Origin: Clostridia bacterium
GTDB lineage: Bacteria > Bacillota > Clostridia > UBA1381
Length of the DNA: 39,789 nucleotides
Assembly: GCA_017935675.1 (NCBI GenBank)
Contig: JAGBHE010000045.1
Location: forward strand, 1 to 39,789
Reading direction: 5' to 3'
Shown here: in pieces, positions 18,538 through 26,752 of the stretch
Layout of the letters: every line of letters starts with the position of its first letter
Position numbering within the stretch: the first letter of the stretch is position 1
Made by a program: the position numbers and the translations under genes
Notes under the pieces: generated by a model
Database searches by the model: none
The model's input: the letters and a program-made list of their open reading frames with translations, nothing else
What the model was told of the DNA's origin: nothing

Positions 18538-18645
18538 GTTTGGAGAAAGAGAAGCAAGCAGATTACCGATAGAGGCGACGCCGACGTATGTTTATACTTC
18601 AAGTCGCTGATGGCGGTGAGATGCGCCGATTATCTTTTTCCAAAC
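18538..18645. repeat. 108-bp segment bounded by 13-bp near-perfect inverted repeats
   Basis: GTTTGGAGAAAGA at 18538-18550 and TCTTTTTCCAAAC at 18633-18645 pair at 12 of 13 positions. Between them lies GC-richer DNA with smaller complementary patches (GCGAC / GTCGC). It fills the gap between the peptidase gene and the rhodanese gene, and could be a structured leader of the rhodanese mRNA or a small miniature transposon relic. Confidence 0.5.
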
Positions 18646-18650
18646 TTCAC

Positions 18651-19205
18651 CTATCGAATTAATGTTTCCTTTAACATTTGTCTGCGCGATTTCCAATCAG
18701 GCATAACCTTAGCCAGTTCCTCATAAAACCTGTCTGAATGATTTGGCTGCAAAAAATGTGTAAACTCATGGGCGACAACATATTCGATGCATTCAATGGG
18801 TACATACATCAAAGCAATGTTAAAGGTCAGAACGCCCTTTGACGGGCGACAGCTTCCCCAGCATGACGTCATTCGCCTGAATTTAATCATCGGGTATTCA
18901 ACACCAAGCTTTTCAAAGTAAGGATATATCTTTTCACAAAGCTTAAGTACAATGCTGCAAATCTCCTTCTCCGAAAAGAATTGCTTCGGCGGCTTTGAAT
19001 ATCTGTTTTTGCACTTTTCCAATGTATTAAGTATAAAATCAGCTTTAGATATCATAAATTCTTCAATAACTTTTTGCGGAACTCCTTTATTTGCAGAAAT
19101 ATAAATAGTTCCGTCCGGTTTTACACGAAGGTTTATATTTTTAACATTTTTATATTGCATGCTGTAGCTGACAATTGTACCGTTTAAATTAATTTCTTTA
19201 ATCAT
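18651..19205 (-). CDS. YgjP/DUF45-family zinc metallopeptidase-like protein
   Basis: 184 residues from ATG 19205; the reading frame extends further upstream but into the preceding gene, whose stop codon is only 4 bp away. The gluzincin signature is clear: VVAHEFTHFLQPNHSDRFYEEL (HExxH plus a third His). Preceded by MTSCWGSCRPSKGVLTFN, which is diagnostic of the YgjP-type 'M48 family metallopeptidase / DUF45' proteins. Size fits a compact member. Substrate unknown; in other bacteria the gene is often beside type I restriction systems, which is not the case here. Likely co-transcribed with the PAS gene. Confidence 0.88.
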   Translation of the reverse strand: MIKEINLNGTIVSYSMQYKNVKNINLRVKPDGTIYISANKGVPQKVIEEFMISKADFILNTLEKCKNRYSKPPKQFFSEKEICSIVLKLCEKIYPYFEKLGVEYPMIKFRRMTSCWGSCRPSKGVLTFNIALMYVPIECIEYVVAHEFTHFLQPNHSDRFYEELAKVMPDWKSRRQMLKETLIR

Positions 19206-19209
19206 TGTT

Positions 19210-19584
19210 TTATTCAAACCTATACAGTGGTTCTGTCTCACGATTGCGATACTCATGCTTTTCGTAATAGCCTATTAAATCGCCTTGCTCCCCGCGGAGA
19301 GCCACCATATAAACATCTTTGTTTTCTTTTTCATTATAAAATGTATAAATCCGGTTATTGGCTTTATCCGCTTTAAACCATTCTATCACCTTTAAAATAA
19401 TCTCATTTGATTTGCTGTTATGACAATTAAGCAGACTTTTCCCCGTTAAGGAACCTCCGCCGTGCTTACTGTATCTTTCGCATGCAGCCGGATTCATATA
19501 AATAATCCTGTGACTCAAGTCACAGATTACAACTGCGCATCTGTCCTCGTCAATAATGCTTTTAAAAAATTGATATAGCTCCAT
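19210..19584 (-). CDS. Small single-PAS-domain protein
   Basis: 124 residues from ATG 19584, chosen because AGGAG lies 7 nt upstream; ATG 19590 is too close to it. The sequence FFKSIIDEDRCAVVICDLSHRIIYMNPAACERY and the following LTGKSLLNCHNSKSNEIILKVIEWF fit a stand-alone PAS fold, the type with L-N-C-H. There is no kinase, cyclase or DNA-binding part, so it would act as a sensor subunit or bind a small ligand or haem (His in NCHN is a candidate axial ligand, inferred). It sits between the ArsC-like and YgjP-like genes in one direction. Confidence 0.75.
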   Translation of the reverse strand: MELYQFFKSIIDEDRCAVVICDLSHRIIYMNPAACERYSKHGGGSLTGKSLLNCHNSKSNEIILKVIEWFKADKANNRIYTFYNEKENKDVYMVALRGEQGDLIGYYEKHEYRNRETEPLYRFE

Positions 19585-19610
19585 TTTCATTCTCCTCTGC
19601 TGTGTGTTAT

Positions 19611-19967
19611 TTACCGTATTAATTTTTCTTCCCACTCGCTTGACTTAAAACCTGCAAGCACAAAATCCTCGTCAATCAGGAGCGGCCTTTTAACAAGCAT
19701 GCCGTCAGAGGCAAGGAGTTCTAACTGTTCCTCCATGCTCATTGCGGGCAGCTTGTCCTTCAGCTTCATCGATTTATACAAAAGCCCGCTTGTGTTAAAG
19801 AATTTCTTCAGCGGCAATCCGCTTTTTTCATGCCACTTCTTTAATTCTTCATATCCCGGCTTGTTTTCCTTTATATCGCGAAGCTCATATTCAATATTGT
19901 TATCATCAAGCCATTTCTTCGCTTTCTGACATGTTGTGCATTTGGGATAGCATATAAATTTTAACAT
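19611..19967 (-). CDS. ArsC/Spx-family thioredoxin-fold protein
   Basis: 118 residues from ATG 19967 (AGGAG 9 nt upstream supports this over the ATG at 19976). The N-terminus FICYPKCTTCQKAKKWL has the C-x-x-C of the Spx/YusI-type arsenate-reductase-like family. GLLYKSMKLKDKL and MLVKRPLLIDEDFVLAGFK give the family's conserved Arg-Pro motif. Members are either glutaredoxin-linked reductases or, as Spx, RNA polymerase-binding regulators; Spx itself is ~131 residues, and the RPLL motif plus short length favour the reductase-like branch. Probably the first gene of a minus-strand group with the PAS and YgjP genes. Confidence 0.85.
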   Translation of the reverse strand: MLKFICYPKCTTCQKAKKWLDDNNIEYELRDIKENKPGYEELKKWHEKSGLPLKKFFNTSGLLYKSMKLKDKLPAMSMEEQLELLASDGMLVKRPLLIDEDFVLAGFKSSEWEEKLIR

Positions 19968-20199
19968 TTCTATCATCTCCTGAACTCATTATATCATACT
20001 AAATTCACTTAGTCAAGCTCGTTTTTAAATCGGAGCAACGCTTCTGATTAAAAAAATCATATGACAGCAATATATTTTTAATATGTTTTTCCGACAGCAT
20101 TCTATACGGGTACTCATAAAATTCGGCGCGGCTTTGCCGATAATGGGGATATTTTTGATATACTGTCGTGCATTTAGCGTAGACTAACCATATAAATTT

Positions 20200-20211
20200 C
20201 AGCTATAATAT
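20200..20211 (+). promoter_or_regulatory. Possible -10 region of the DUF6514-like gene
   Basis: TATAAT occurs at about 20205-20210 with a weak -35 candidate TAGACT 18 bp upstream. About 50 bp separate it from the GTG start. The rest of 19977-20260 shows nothing recognisable beyond AT-rich DNA and a short TCGGC...GCCGA hairpin. Confidence 0.35.
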
Positions 20212-20261
20212 AGTTGTAAATTATTGGAACTTGTTTTCCGAAAATTACGGGAGGTGTAAAT

Positions 20262-20585
20262 GTGACATCAAGCTTATGCGGTACGTACATAGAAAAAGCA
20301 GGGGAAAATATACCTTACGACATGACAATTGAATACTACATGACAGAGGAGCTTTTGTGCAGCAGATATTCCGACTTGAAAAGGTACGGCGTTATCGTAA
20401 AAAAAACCTGCAGTTTTCCGGACGGGACAGCAACCGGTGAAGAAAAACAGATTAATGATATTTTCTACAGAAAAAGCGATGCGGACGATTTTCTGGATAT
20501 GCTTATCAGAAATCGCGTCACTCCGATGGCTGTGGAAGAAATAATACAGGAATATATCTGTAATAAGCTTGTCGCACTGCGGTGA
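20262..20585 (+). CDS. DUF6514-like small cytoplasmic protein
   Basis: 107 residues beginning at a GTG; the overlapping ATG two bases earlier is followed at once by TGA, and GGGAGG at the right distance supports the GTG. The pattern TIEYYMTEELLCSRYSDLKRYGVIVKK, then DIFYRKSDADDFLDMLIRNRVTPMAVEEIIQEYI, matches what I recall of the DUF6514 family in Clostridia. Function is unknown; there are no membrane segments or catalytic motifs. It stands alone with its own terminator, convergent with mtaB. Confidence 0.75.
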   Translation: MTSSLCGTYIEKAGENIPYDMTIEYYMTEELLCSRYSDLKRYGVIVKKTCSFPDGTATGEEKQINDIFYRKSDADDFLDMLIRNRVTPMAVEEIIQEYICNKLVALR

Positions 20586-20592
20586 CAAAGAA

Positions 20593-20632
20593 CAGCGGGT
20601 GCTGCGCTATGCGGCACCCGCTGCTCTTTTTT
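20593..20632 (+). terminator. Strong rho-independent terminator
   Basis: AGCGGGTGC ... GCACCCGCT forms a 9-bp GC-rich stem (20593-20621) with an ~11-nt loop, then CTCTTTTTT. It lies between the convergent DUF6514-like gene and mtaB. It carries the decamer GGGTGCTGCG shared with the hairpin regions at 26601 and 36798. Confidence 0.92.
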
Positions 20633-20633
20633 A

Positions 20634-21932
20634 TTACAAAAGCACGCCCATTACTCCATCCTCCTCTACAGCTTCAATAATAACTCTTTCATACCGGAAG
20701 GACAAATCCTTATCTGTTTTTACACGTACAGTTATATAGTTCGCTGTTTTTCCCTCAAACATTCCCGGCCTGCCATGGACAGGCTGTTCAAATAACACCT
20801 CTGCCTCACGTCCTATGAAGCTGTTAAGAAAACGGGACATGCTTTCCCTTTTTATTTCCTCCATGCGCTTGCTTCGCCGCTCCTTAACCTCCGGAGAAAC
20901 CTGCGCCGGGAAATCTGCCGCCGGTGTTCCGGGGCGTCTTGAATACTGGAAAATATGGATATCCGCAAAACGCATTTCCTTTACAAACTCCGCGCTTTTT
21001 AAAAATTCCTCCTCTGTTTCTCCCGGGAAACCAACCATGACATCCGTTGTTATGGCGGCGCCCGGAAAATTCGTCCGGATAGCTCTTACAATACCGGCAT
21101 ACTGCTCAGTTGTATACCGCCTGTTCATTCTGGCAAGGGTCTCGTCACAGCCGGATTGCAGTGAAAGATGAAAATGAGGACACAGCTTATCAGCCGGCCT
21201 TATTTTTTCAATAAACTCCGAATTCAAGGTCATAGGCTCAATAGAACTCAGACGTATCCTTTTAATTCCCTGAAGCTTGTTAACTTCAAGTATTATATCG
21301 GAAAGAGAGGAACGCTTATTGTCAAGTCCGTAGGAGGCAATATGAATACCTACAAGTATAATTTCGGAAAACCCGTCCTCAGCCAGCCTTGCGGCTTCCT
21401 TTATTACTTCGTCAGGCTCCCTGCTTCTTATCGGGCCTCTTGCATAGGGTATTATGCAGTAGGTACAAAATTGATTGCAGCCCTCCTGAATTTTTATATA
21501 CGCCCTTGTCATTCCCTCATAATCGGAAATTTCCATTTCTTCAAACTCGTGACGCCTTGAAATATCGCTGACAAGACAGCTTCTGTCCGAAGACCTCAGC
21601 CTCTCCGCCTCGTCAACTATGTTCTTTTTGCCCTGAGTCCCGACAACAAGATTTACTCCCTCAATATCCATAACCGCGTCGGGCGCCACCTGCGCATAGC
21701 AGCCGGCAGCAATAACAATTCCCTCGGGATTCAGCTTTTTTGCCCTGCGTATTATTTGCCTTGACTTTCTGTCACTCATTGAGGTAACGGTACAGGTATT
21801 TATTACATATACATCAGCAGGCTCTGAAAAATCAACGATTTCATAACCCCTTTTTTTAAACATCTCCGCCATAGCCTCAGTTTCATACTGATTAACCTTG
21901 CAGCCCAAGGTATAAAATGCCGCTGTCTTCAT
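20634..21932 (-). CDS. mtaB: tRNA t6A37 methylthiotransferase MtaB
   Basis: 432 residues. Radical-SAM enzyme that converts t6A at position 37 of ANN-decoding tRNAs to ms2t6A. Order of domains: N-terminal UPF0004 domain with three cluster-binding cysteines (TLGCKVNQYE, INTCTVT, AAGCYAQ); radical SAM core with C-x3-C-x2-C in GCNQFCTYCIIPYARG; a C-terminal TRAM domain (~370-430). The phrase GCKVNQYE and the spacing NTCTVTSMSDRKS distinguish MtaB (YqeV) from MiaB. Full length for the family. Monocistronic, ending next to a bidirectional-looking terminator. Confidence 0.95.
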   Translation of the reverse strand: MKTAAFYTLGCKVNQYETEAMAEMFKKRGYEIVDFSEPADVYVINTCTVTSMSDRKSRQIIRRAKKLNPEGIVIAAGCYAQVAPDAVMDIEGVNLVVGTQGKKNIVDEAERLRSSDRSCLVSDISRRHEFEEMEISDYEGMTRAYIKIQEGCNQFCTYCIIPYARGPIRSREPDEVIKEAARLAEDGFSEIILVGIHIASYGLDNKRSSLSDIILEVNKLQGIKRIRLSSIEPMTLNSEFIEKIRPADKLCPHFHLSLQSGCDETLARMNRRYTTEQYAGIVRAIRTNFPGAAITTDVMVGFPGETEEEFLKSAEFVKEMRFADIHIFQYSRRPGTPAADFPAQVSPEVKERRSKRMEEIKRESMSRFLNSFIGREAEVLFEQPVHGRPGMFEGKTANYITVRVKTDKDLSFRYERVIIEAVEEDGVMGVLL

Positions 21933-22100
21933 ATATCCGAATCAGCCTTTCTTTTTTTGTTTTTCGTTCTGTACAAATACATAAATCAGTAAAAAAGTTC
22001 CCTGTTTTTAAGAACTTTATAGAAATAAACGCAAAATGTGCCTTTGCGGTTTAGAATGTTAGCACAATTTCATAAAAATTAAAATAAATGTTTTTAATCC

Positions 22101-22129
22101 TTGACTTTATTCCGAAAACAGTGTATTAT
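22101..22129 (+). promoter_or_regulatory. Promoter of the HPr-like gene
   Basis: TTGACT, 17 bp, TATTAT: a good housekeeping promoter. Transcription would begin about at 22136, so that the 5' end folds into the hairpin at 22135-22159. Confidence 0.8.
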
Positions 22130-22134
22130 ATAAG

Positions 22135-22159
22135 TGCAGACGATAAAAAACAGTCTGCA
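22135..22159 (+). other. 5' UTR hairpin of the HPr-like mRNA
   Basis: Perfect 7-bp inverted repeat TGCAGAC / GTCTGCA with an 11-nt loop, at the predicted transcript 5' end. Such end-loops protect mRNAs from 5' decay; an operator is the alternative. Confidence 0.5.
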
Positions 22160-22189
22160 TAATACAAAGAACTAAAGGAGGAACAAGTT

Positions 22190-22420
22190 ATGAAAACATT
22201 TAATCTGTTACTTAGTTCAATCAATGATGTAAAGGATTTTGTCAACATCGTAAGCAGGTATGATTTTGACGTTGATCTGACATCAGGCAGATATGTTGTT
22301 GATGCAAAATCCATTATGGGCATCTTCAGTCTTGATCTGTCAAAACCAATCAAGGTCGAGGTACATGATGATAACTGCGATGAGTTTATTGAAGCTCTCA
22401 GAAAGTTCATTGTTGACTAA
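22190..22420 (+). CDS. HPr-family protein lacking the catalytic histidine
   Basis: 76 residues behind AAAGGAGGAAC. The second half has the HPr signature around the regulatory serine (VDAKSIMGIFSLDLSKPIKVEV, corresponding to Ser46 of HPr) and the fold-typical C-terminus EALRKFIVD. The first half (MKTFNLLLSSINDVKDFVNI) has no G-[IL]-H-A-R-P motif, so the PTS phosphotransfer histidine is missing. It therefore cannot act as a classic EI-to-EII carrier. By analogy with Crh of Bacillus, which keeps Ser46 but not His15, a regulatory role via HprK/CcpA is possible; that is inference. It has its own promoter and terminator. Confidence 0.85.
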   Translation: MKTFNLLLSSINDVKDFVNIVSRYDFDVDLTSGRYVVDAKSIMGIFSLDLSKPIKVEVHDDNCDEFIEALRKFIVD

Positions 22421-22461
22421 TCAAAGGTTTCACATAATAACGTAAGGTTATTATGCAGCAA

Positions 22462-22492
22462 ACAGAGTAAGACGACCTTGCTCTGTTTTTTT
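22462..22492 (+). terminator. Rho-independent terminator of the HPr-like gene
   Basis: ACAGAGTAAG / CTTGCTCTGT stem (10 bp, one wobble) followed by TTTTTTT. It lies between the convergent HPr-like and potC genes. Confidence 0.9.
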
Positions 22493-22498
22493 CTTGTT

Positions 22499-23284
22499 TT
22501 AATTTTTCATTTTCTTGCGCTGCTTATCTGTCACTGCCGCAAAAAGAATAACTGCTGCAAGCGTGAAAAGAAACATCAGCGTACAAAGAGCGTTTATTTC
22601 AGGCGTAACTCCCATTTTCATCTGCGAGTATATTTTTATCGGAAGAGTATTTGTCTTCGGTCCGGTCACAAAAAAGCTTATCACAACATCGTCCATTGAC
22701 ATTGCGAAGGATAAAAGACCTCCGCTCACAATTCCGGGCAAAAGCTGAGGCATGGTAATCTCAGCAAAAGTTCTTGCCTCCGACGCGCCGAGATCCCGTG
22801 CTGCCTCCTCCGTGCTTCTGTCAAAAAGCGAAAGACTGCCTTTGACTGTCATAAAAACATATGGTATGCAAAAGGAGGAATGAGCAAGCACAAGTGTGAG
22901 CAGCCCTGCCTTAAGACCGATCGCCGAAAACATCAGCAAGAAAACAAGCCCCGTTATTATTTCCGGCATCATAAGCGGCACAACCGACAAGGCGCTGACT
23001 GCCGAATTCAACCTGCCGCGGCATCTGTCAAGCCCCACAGCTCCTATGGTTCCGATTATCATTGAAAGCAATGAGCAAAGCAGACCTACTGTCAGACTGT
23101 TTTTAAGCGCCTCCATGATTTCCCTGTTTGTCACAAGCTTTCTGTACCAGTTAAGAGAAAAGCCCGCCCAGACAGTACTCAGCTTTGATTCATTGAAGGA
23201 ATACACTATAACAAGCAGCATCGGCACATACATAAGCAGCAGCACCAGCCATATATAAATCCTCCCCGCAGCTTTGAGTCTCAC
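22499..23284 (-). CDS. potC: Spermidine/putrescine ABC transporter permease PotC
   Basis: 261 residues, about six membrane helices, with the EAA loop STEEAARDLGASEARTF. N-terminus YIWLVLLLMYVPMLLVIVYSFNESK and the stretch SMDDVVISFFVTGP are typical of PotC. The start ATG overlaps the potB stop by 4 bp, so translation is coupled. It is the last gene of the potABC group: a potD binding-protein gene would normally follow but is absent here. Confidence 0.93.
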   Translation of the reverse strand: MRLKAAGRIYIWLVLLLMYVPMLLVIVYSFNESKLSTVWAGFSLNWYRKLVTNREIMEALKNSLTVGLLCSLLSMIIGTIGAVGLDRCRGRLNSAVSALSVVPLMMPEIITGLVFLLMFSAIGLKAGLLTLVLAHSSFCIPYVFMTVKGSLSLFDRSTEEAARDLGASEARTFAEITMPQLLPGIVSGGLLSFAMSMDDVVISFFVTGPKTNTLPIKIYSQMKMGVTPEINALCTLMFLFTLAAVILFAAVTDKQRKKMKN

Positions 23285-24129
23285 CTTGTCTCACCTCTTT
23301 TTCTGCCGCCTCCCAGCAACAGCCTTACTGCGCCGAGACATACGAGCATCATAATAAGCATCATCACGGACAGCGCGGCAGCAAACGGGTAGTCATGCGC
23401 TGTCATTATCTGATTTTTTATAAGGTTTCCGAGTATTATTATCTTTCCTCCGCCCATCAGGTCTGAAATGAAAAACAATCCCATGGAAGGGATAAAAACA
23501 AGCATTATCCCGGATAAAAGACCATCCGCCGTCAGCGGAAGCGTCACGGTAACAAACCCCTTGAAGCCCGACGCTCCCAGATCCCTTGCCGCCTCCAGAA
23601 CCGTCGGGTCAAGCTTTGAGCAGGAGGAATATACAGTAAGTATCATGAACGGAAGCAAAGCATATACCATGCCGAGGATAACTGCCGGCTGGGTATAAAG
23701 AAAGCTCAGCTGCTCCCCGCCGTAGCCCGCAAGCTTCAGTAACGAATAAAGAAGCCCGTTTCCGCGAAGCAGTATTATAAATCCGTATATCCTCACAAGA
23801 GCATTTGTCCAGAATGGCAATATAACAAGAAAAAGCATGCACGCTCTCAGCCTTCCGTTTTCACACCTGGACATCAGATAACCGAACGGATACCCGATAA
23901 GAGCTGTAACCAGCGTTGTTATAAGCGAAAGCTTAAGTGAAAATATAAATGTTCCGTAATATGCCGGCTCTGATATACGCCTGTAATTATCAAGAGTAAA
24001 TGATGCGTCAACACCCCATACCCCGTTTCTTTCCATAAAGCTGAGAGCGGCAAGATATATGAGCGGCACCGCCACAAAAAACAAAGTGAAAATATACATC
24101 GGCAAAGCCGCAAAAAATCCTTTTTTCAT
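23281..24129 (-). CDS. potB: Spermidine/putrescine ABC transporter permease PotB
   Basis: 282 residues with six predicted helices; EAA loop TVLEAARDLGASGFKGF; the motif SFMERNGVWGVDASFTLDNYRRI fits the PotB N-terminal half and FIPSMGLFFISDLMGG is a family signature region. Overlaps potA and potC by 4 bp on each side, so the three subunits are made together. The partner of PotC in the membrane channel for polyamines. Confidence 0.93.
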   Translation of the reverse strand: MKKGFFAALPMYIFTLFFVAVPLIYLAALSFMERNGVWGVDASFTLDNYRRISEPAYYGTFIFSLKLSLITTLVTALIGYPFGYLMSRCENGRLRACMLFLVILPFWTNALVRIYGFIILLRGNGLLYSLLKLAGYGGEQLSFLYTQPAVILGMVYALLPFMILTVYSSCSKLDPTVLEAARDLGASGFKGFVTVTLPLTADGLLSGIMLVFIPSMGLFFISDLMGGGKIIILGNLIKNQIMTAHDYPFAAALSVMMLIMMLVCLGAVRLLLGGGRKRGETR

Positions 24130-25178
24130 ACGGCCTGACCTCCGAGCCGCGTGCAGTGTGCTCCGCTTATATGTACAAATACTCTTTCACCGGGGCTTAT
24201 ATCAAAGCATTTATCCTCGCGCACACCGGTAATTTCCTCCCCATTCTCAAGCACGCAGGACAGTCTCAAAAAACCTCCGGAATACGACTTGCTGCGAAGC
24301 ACGGCAGGAAAGCCGCCCTCCGTCTCGGCAGAGGCAACAAGCACATGCTCCGAACGCACACAAATATCAATGCTCTCATTTTCCGAGGTTTCAAAGCCGA
24401 CATTAATTGTCCTTCCGGAAATGCTTATCCTGTTTCCTGAAAGCCCCGACCCGTGAAGTATGTTGGAAAGTCCGATAAATCCGGCGACAAATACATTTGC
24501 GGGGCTGTCGTAAATGCTCTGCGGAGTTCCCTCCTGAACAAAACGCCCGTCCTTCATAACAACCATTTTATCAGACATATTCATTGCCTCGTCACGGTCA
24601 TGAGTTATATATATAAAAGTAGTCCCGCTTTCCTTCTGAATTCTTTTTATCTCCTCGCCGAGATGCCGCCGAAGCTGCAAATCAAGGGCACCCATAGGCT
24701 CGTCAAGCAGCAAAATCTTAGGACTGTTTATAAGCCCCCGGGCTATAGCAACCCTTTGCTTCTGACCGCCGGACAGCTGAGACGGGTATTTTCTTTCAAC
24801 GCCGTCAAGCCTTACAAGCTCAAGCATACGGGCTGTTTTTTCCTTTATTTCAGCTTTTTTCACGCCGCTGACCCTGAGCCCGTAGCCTATGTTGGCTTCA
24901 ACAGTCATATGCGGAAAAAGGGCATAGTTTTGAAAAACGGTATTTACCGCTCTCTTTTCCGGCGGAAGCTTTGTTATATCCCTGCCCTCTAAAATAACAT
25001 GCCCCTCATCTGCACGGGAAAGCCCGGCAATTATCCGGAGCATTGTTGTCTTTCCGCAGCCCGATGGGCCGAGAAAGCTTACAAACTCGCCTTTTCCGGC
25101 TGAGATGGAAACTCCGTCAAGAGCGATGACAGAGCCGTATGATTTTTTTATATTTTCAAGTCTGAGTATTTCTTCCAT
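24126..25178 (-). CDS. potA: Spermidine/putrescine ABC transporter ATP-binding protein PotA
   Basis: 350 residues from ATG 25178 (GGAG 6 nt upstream), preferred to the ATG at 25190. All ABC motifs are seen: Walker A GPSGCGKTT, Q-loop VFQNYALFP, signature LSGGQKQR, Walker B ILLLDEPMGALD, switch His in YITHDRDEA. The C-terminal ~110 residues form the TOBE domain that interacts with regulation. EGTPQSIYDSPANVFVAGFIG is the standard junction. First gene of potABC; with no potD nearby, ligand supply must come from a gene elsewhere. Confidence 0.94.
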   Translation of the reverse strand: MEEILRLENIKKSYGSVIALDGVSISAGKGEFVSFLGPSGCGKTTMLRIIAGLSRADEGHVILEGRDITKLPPEKRAVNTVFQNYALFPHMTVEANIGYGLRVSGVKKAEIKEKTARMLELVRLDGVERKYPSQLSGGQKQRVAIARGLINSPKILLLDEPMGALDLQLRRHLGEEIKRIQKESGTTFIYITHDRDEAMNMSDKMVVMKDGRFVQEGTPQSIYDSPANVFVAGFIGLSNILHGSGLSGNRISISGRTINVGFETSENESIDICVRSEHVLVASAETEGGFPAVLRSKSYSGGFLRLSCVLENGEEITGVREDKCFDISPGERVFVHISGAHCTRLGGQAV

Positions 25179-25221
25179 AAAAATCTCCATTCCGGTGCAG
25201 TCCGTTCCCTTGTGTCTGAAG

Positions 25222-26571
25222 CTACAGCGTACGATGGGAAATCAGACTTTTCCAAAGCACTGCAATAAGAATCCCGTGAACTGCGGCAGTTATGCCCCAG
25301 GACAGCGGATAAGTAAAATACAGGCTTTCAAGACTGCCTATACGTCTGAAAACAGTCATTATAAATAAAATTCTGAGTCCGCATATTCCAAAAATCGAAG
25401 TCACCATCGGCAGTACAGAGCTGCCCAGTCCGCGCAGAACAGCAACAAGAACCTCGTTGAAGCCGCATATAAAATAAGTAAAGCATATAACCGAAAGCCT
25501 TCTTGCGCCAACATCTATTACCGCCGGGTCATCCGAATAAATTCGCAGTATCTGATGTGCTCCGAGCACGACAACGGATGAAACCGAAAAAATCACAAAA
25601 AGCTCAATAGCAAGACACGTCCACATTCCCTGCTTTATACGCTTAAATTTACCCGCTCCGAAATTCTGTCCCGTAAACGTAAGCGCCGCCTGAGAAACAG
25701 AGCTCAGCATCGCATACACAAAGTTTTCCACATTTGAGCCGGCAGTATTTCCGGCCATGACAGTAGAACCAAAGGTATTTATGGAGGACTGCACTATAAC
25801 GTTCGAGAAGGAAAACAGGCTTCCCTGAATCCCCGCCGGGAGTCCTATTTTTGTCATCATGGCAAATTCATGTTTATGCAGCCTCAGATTTTTTATGTCG
25901 AGCCTGTAGCATTCCTTCGTTTTTACAAGACAGCGGATAACGCAGCACGCGCTTATGCACTGGGCAATAACCGTTGCCGCTGCAACACCTGCAACGCCCA
26001 TATGCAGCTTTATTACGAAAAACAAATTAAGCAAAACATTTACAATACCGGAAACGGTAAGATATCTGAGCGGCCGCTTTGTGTCTCCCACAGCCCGCAG
26101 GATACCGCTTCCGAAGTTATAAAGCATAAAGGCAGGCATGCCGGCAAAATAAATTCTCATGTAAAGCGAAGCCCCGCCGAGCACGTCCTCCGGGCATGCC
26201 ATAAGCTTCAGGAGACTTTTTGACGCGATGATTCCCACAGCCATCAGCACTGTGCCGAATATCGCAGACATCGACACGCAGGTGCTGACTGCGCGTTTTG
26301 TTCCGGCTGCATTTCCGCCGCCGAAATATCTTGATATAACAACACCGGAGCCTGTGGCATACCCCATAAATACATTTATCAGAAGATGTATAACCGAGCT
26401 GGTGGAGCCTACCGCGGCAAGTGCATTATCTCCGTCAAATTTACCGACTATGATAATATCAGCTGCATTATAAAGCAGCTGCAAAATGCTTGACAAAACA
26501 AGCGGAACAGAAAAAAGGGCTATATTCTTTAATATGCTGCCGCTGCTCATATTAAGTTCATATTTTTTCAT
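25222..26571 (-). CDS. MATE-family multidrug/cation efflux transporter
   Basis: 449 residues, twelve hydrophobic segments in two halves. The N-terminal pattern ALFSVPLVLSSILQLLYNAADIIIVGKF and the mid-protein PAGIQGSLFSFSNVIVQSSIN mark the two MATE repeats. GSGILRAVGDTKRPL and LRGLGSSVLPM are the repeated loop motifs. It exchanges Na+ or H+ for cationic drugs or metabolites. It is 43 bp upstream of potA, so may share a transcript, though a functional link is not evident. Subfamily (DinF/NorM-like) cannot be fixed by eye. Confidence 0.92.
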   Translation of the reverse strand: MKKYELNMSSGSILKNIALFSVPLVLSSILQLLYNAADIIIVGKFDGDNALAAVGSTSSVIHLLINVFMGYATGSGVVISRYFGGGNAAGTKRAVSTCVSMSAIFGTVLMAVGIIASKSLLKLMACPEDVLGGASLYMRIYFAGMPAFMLYNFGSGILRAVGDTKRPLRYLTVSGIVNVLLNLFFVIKLHMGVAGVAAATVIAQCISACCVIRCLVKTKECYRLDIKNLRLHKHEFAMMTKIGLPAGIQGSLFSFSNVIVQSSINTFGSTVMAGNTAGSNVENFVYAMLSSVSQAALTFTGQNFGAGKFKRIKQGMWTCLAIELFVIFSVSSVVVLGAHQILRIYSDDPAVIDVGARRLSVICFTYFICGFNEVLVAVLRGLGSSVLPMVTSIFGICGLRILFIMTVFRRIGSLESLYFTYPLSWGITAAVHGILIAVLWKSLISHRTL

Positions 26572-26598
26572 AGTATTTCCCTTTCTGATAAACAGTGT

Positions 26599-26625
26599 GG
26601 GGGTGCTGCGTTAAGCAGCACCCCC
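26599..26625. terminator. GC-rich intergenic hairpin between leuS and the MATE gene
   Basis: Perfect 11-bp stem GGGGGTGCTGC / GCAGCACCCCC with loop GTTAA. No T-run follows it on the minus strand (CACTGTTTATC), so it may act as a weak terminator of leuS or a processing site. It shares the decamer GGGTGCTGCG with 20597-20606 and 36798-36807. Confidence 0.55.
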
Positions 26626-26752
26626 TGCCCGGGCTGAACAAGTTTAGATGCAGAACAAACGACAATTAGCAAAACGCGGATTTCTGCATTAACTATAAAT
26701 TTTCGTGTCTTAGCCGTTGAACGGTCTGTTCTAAAGGCGACAGCCCATAATA

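Noticed and set aside
24453..24992. Plus-strand open frame of 179 codons opposite potA
   Set aside because: Lies fully antisense to a gene with every ABC ATPase motif; the sequence has no family look and no ribosome site.
25202..25215. Further palindrome half copy CCGTTCCCTTGTGT
   Set aside because: Too short and too changed to count with confidence; mentioned only as possible.
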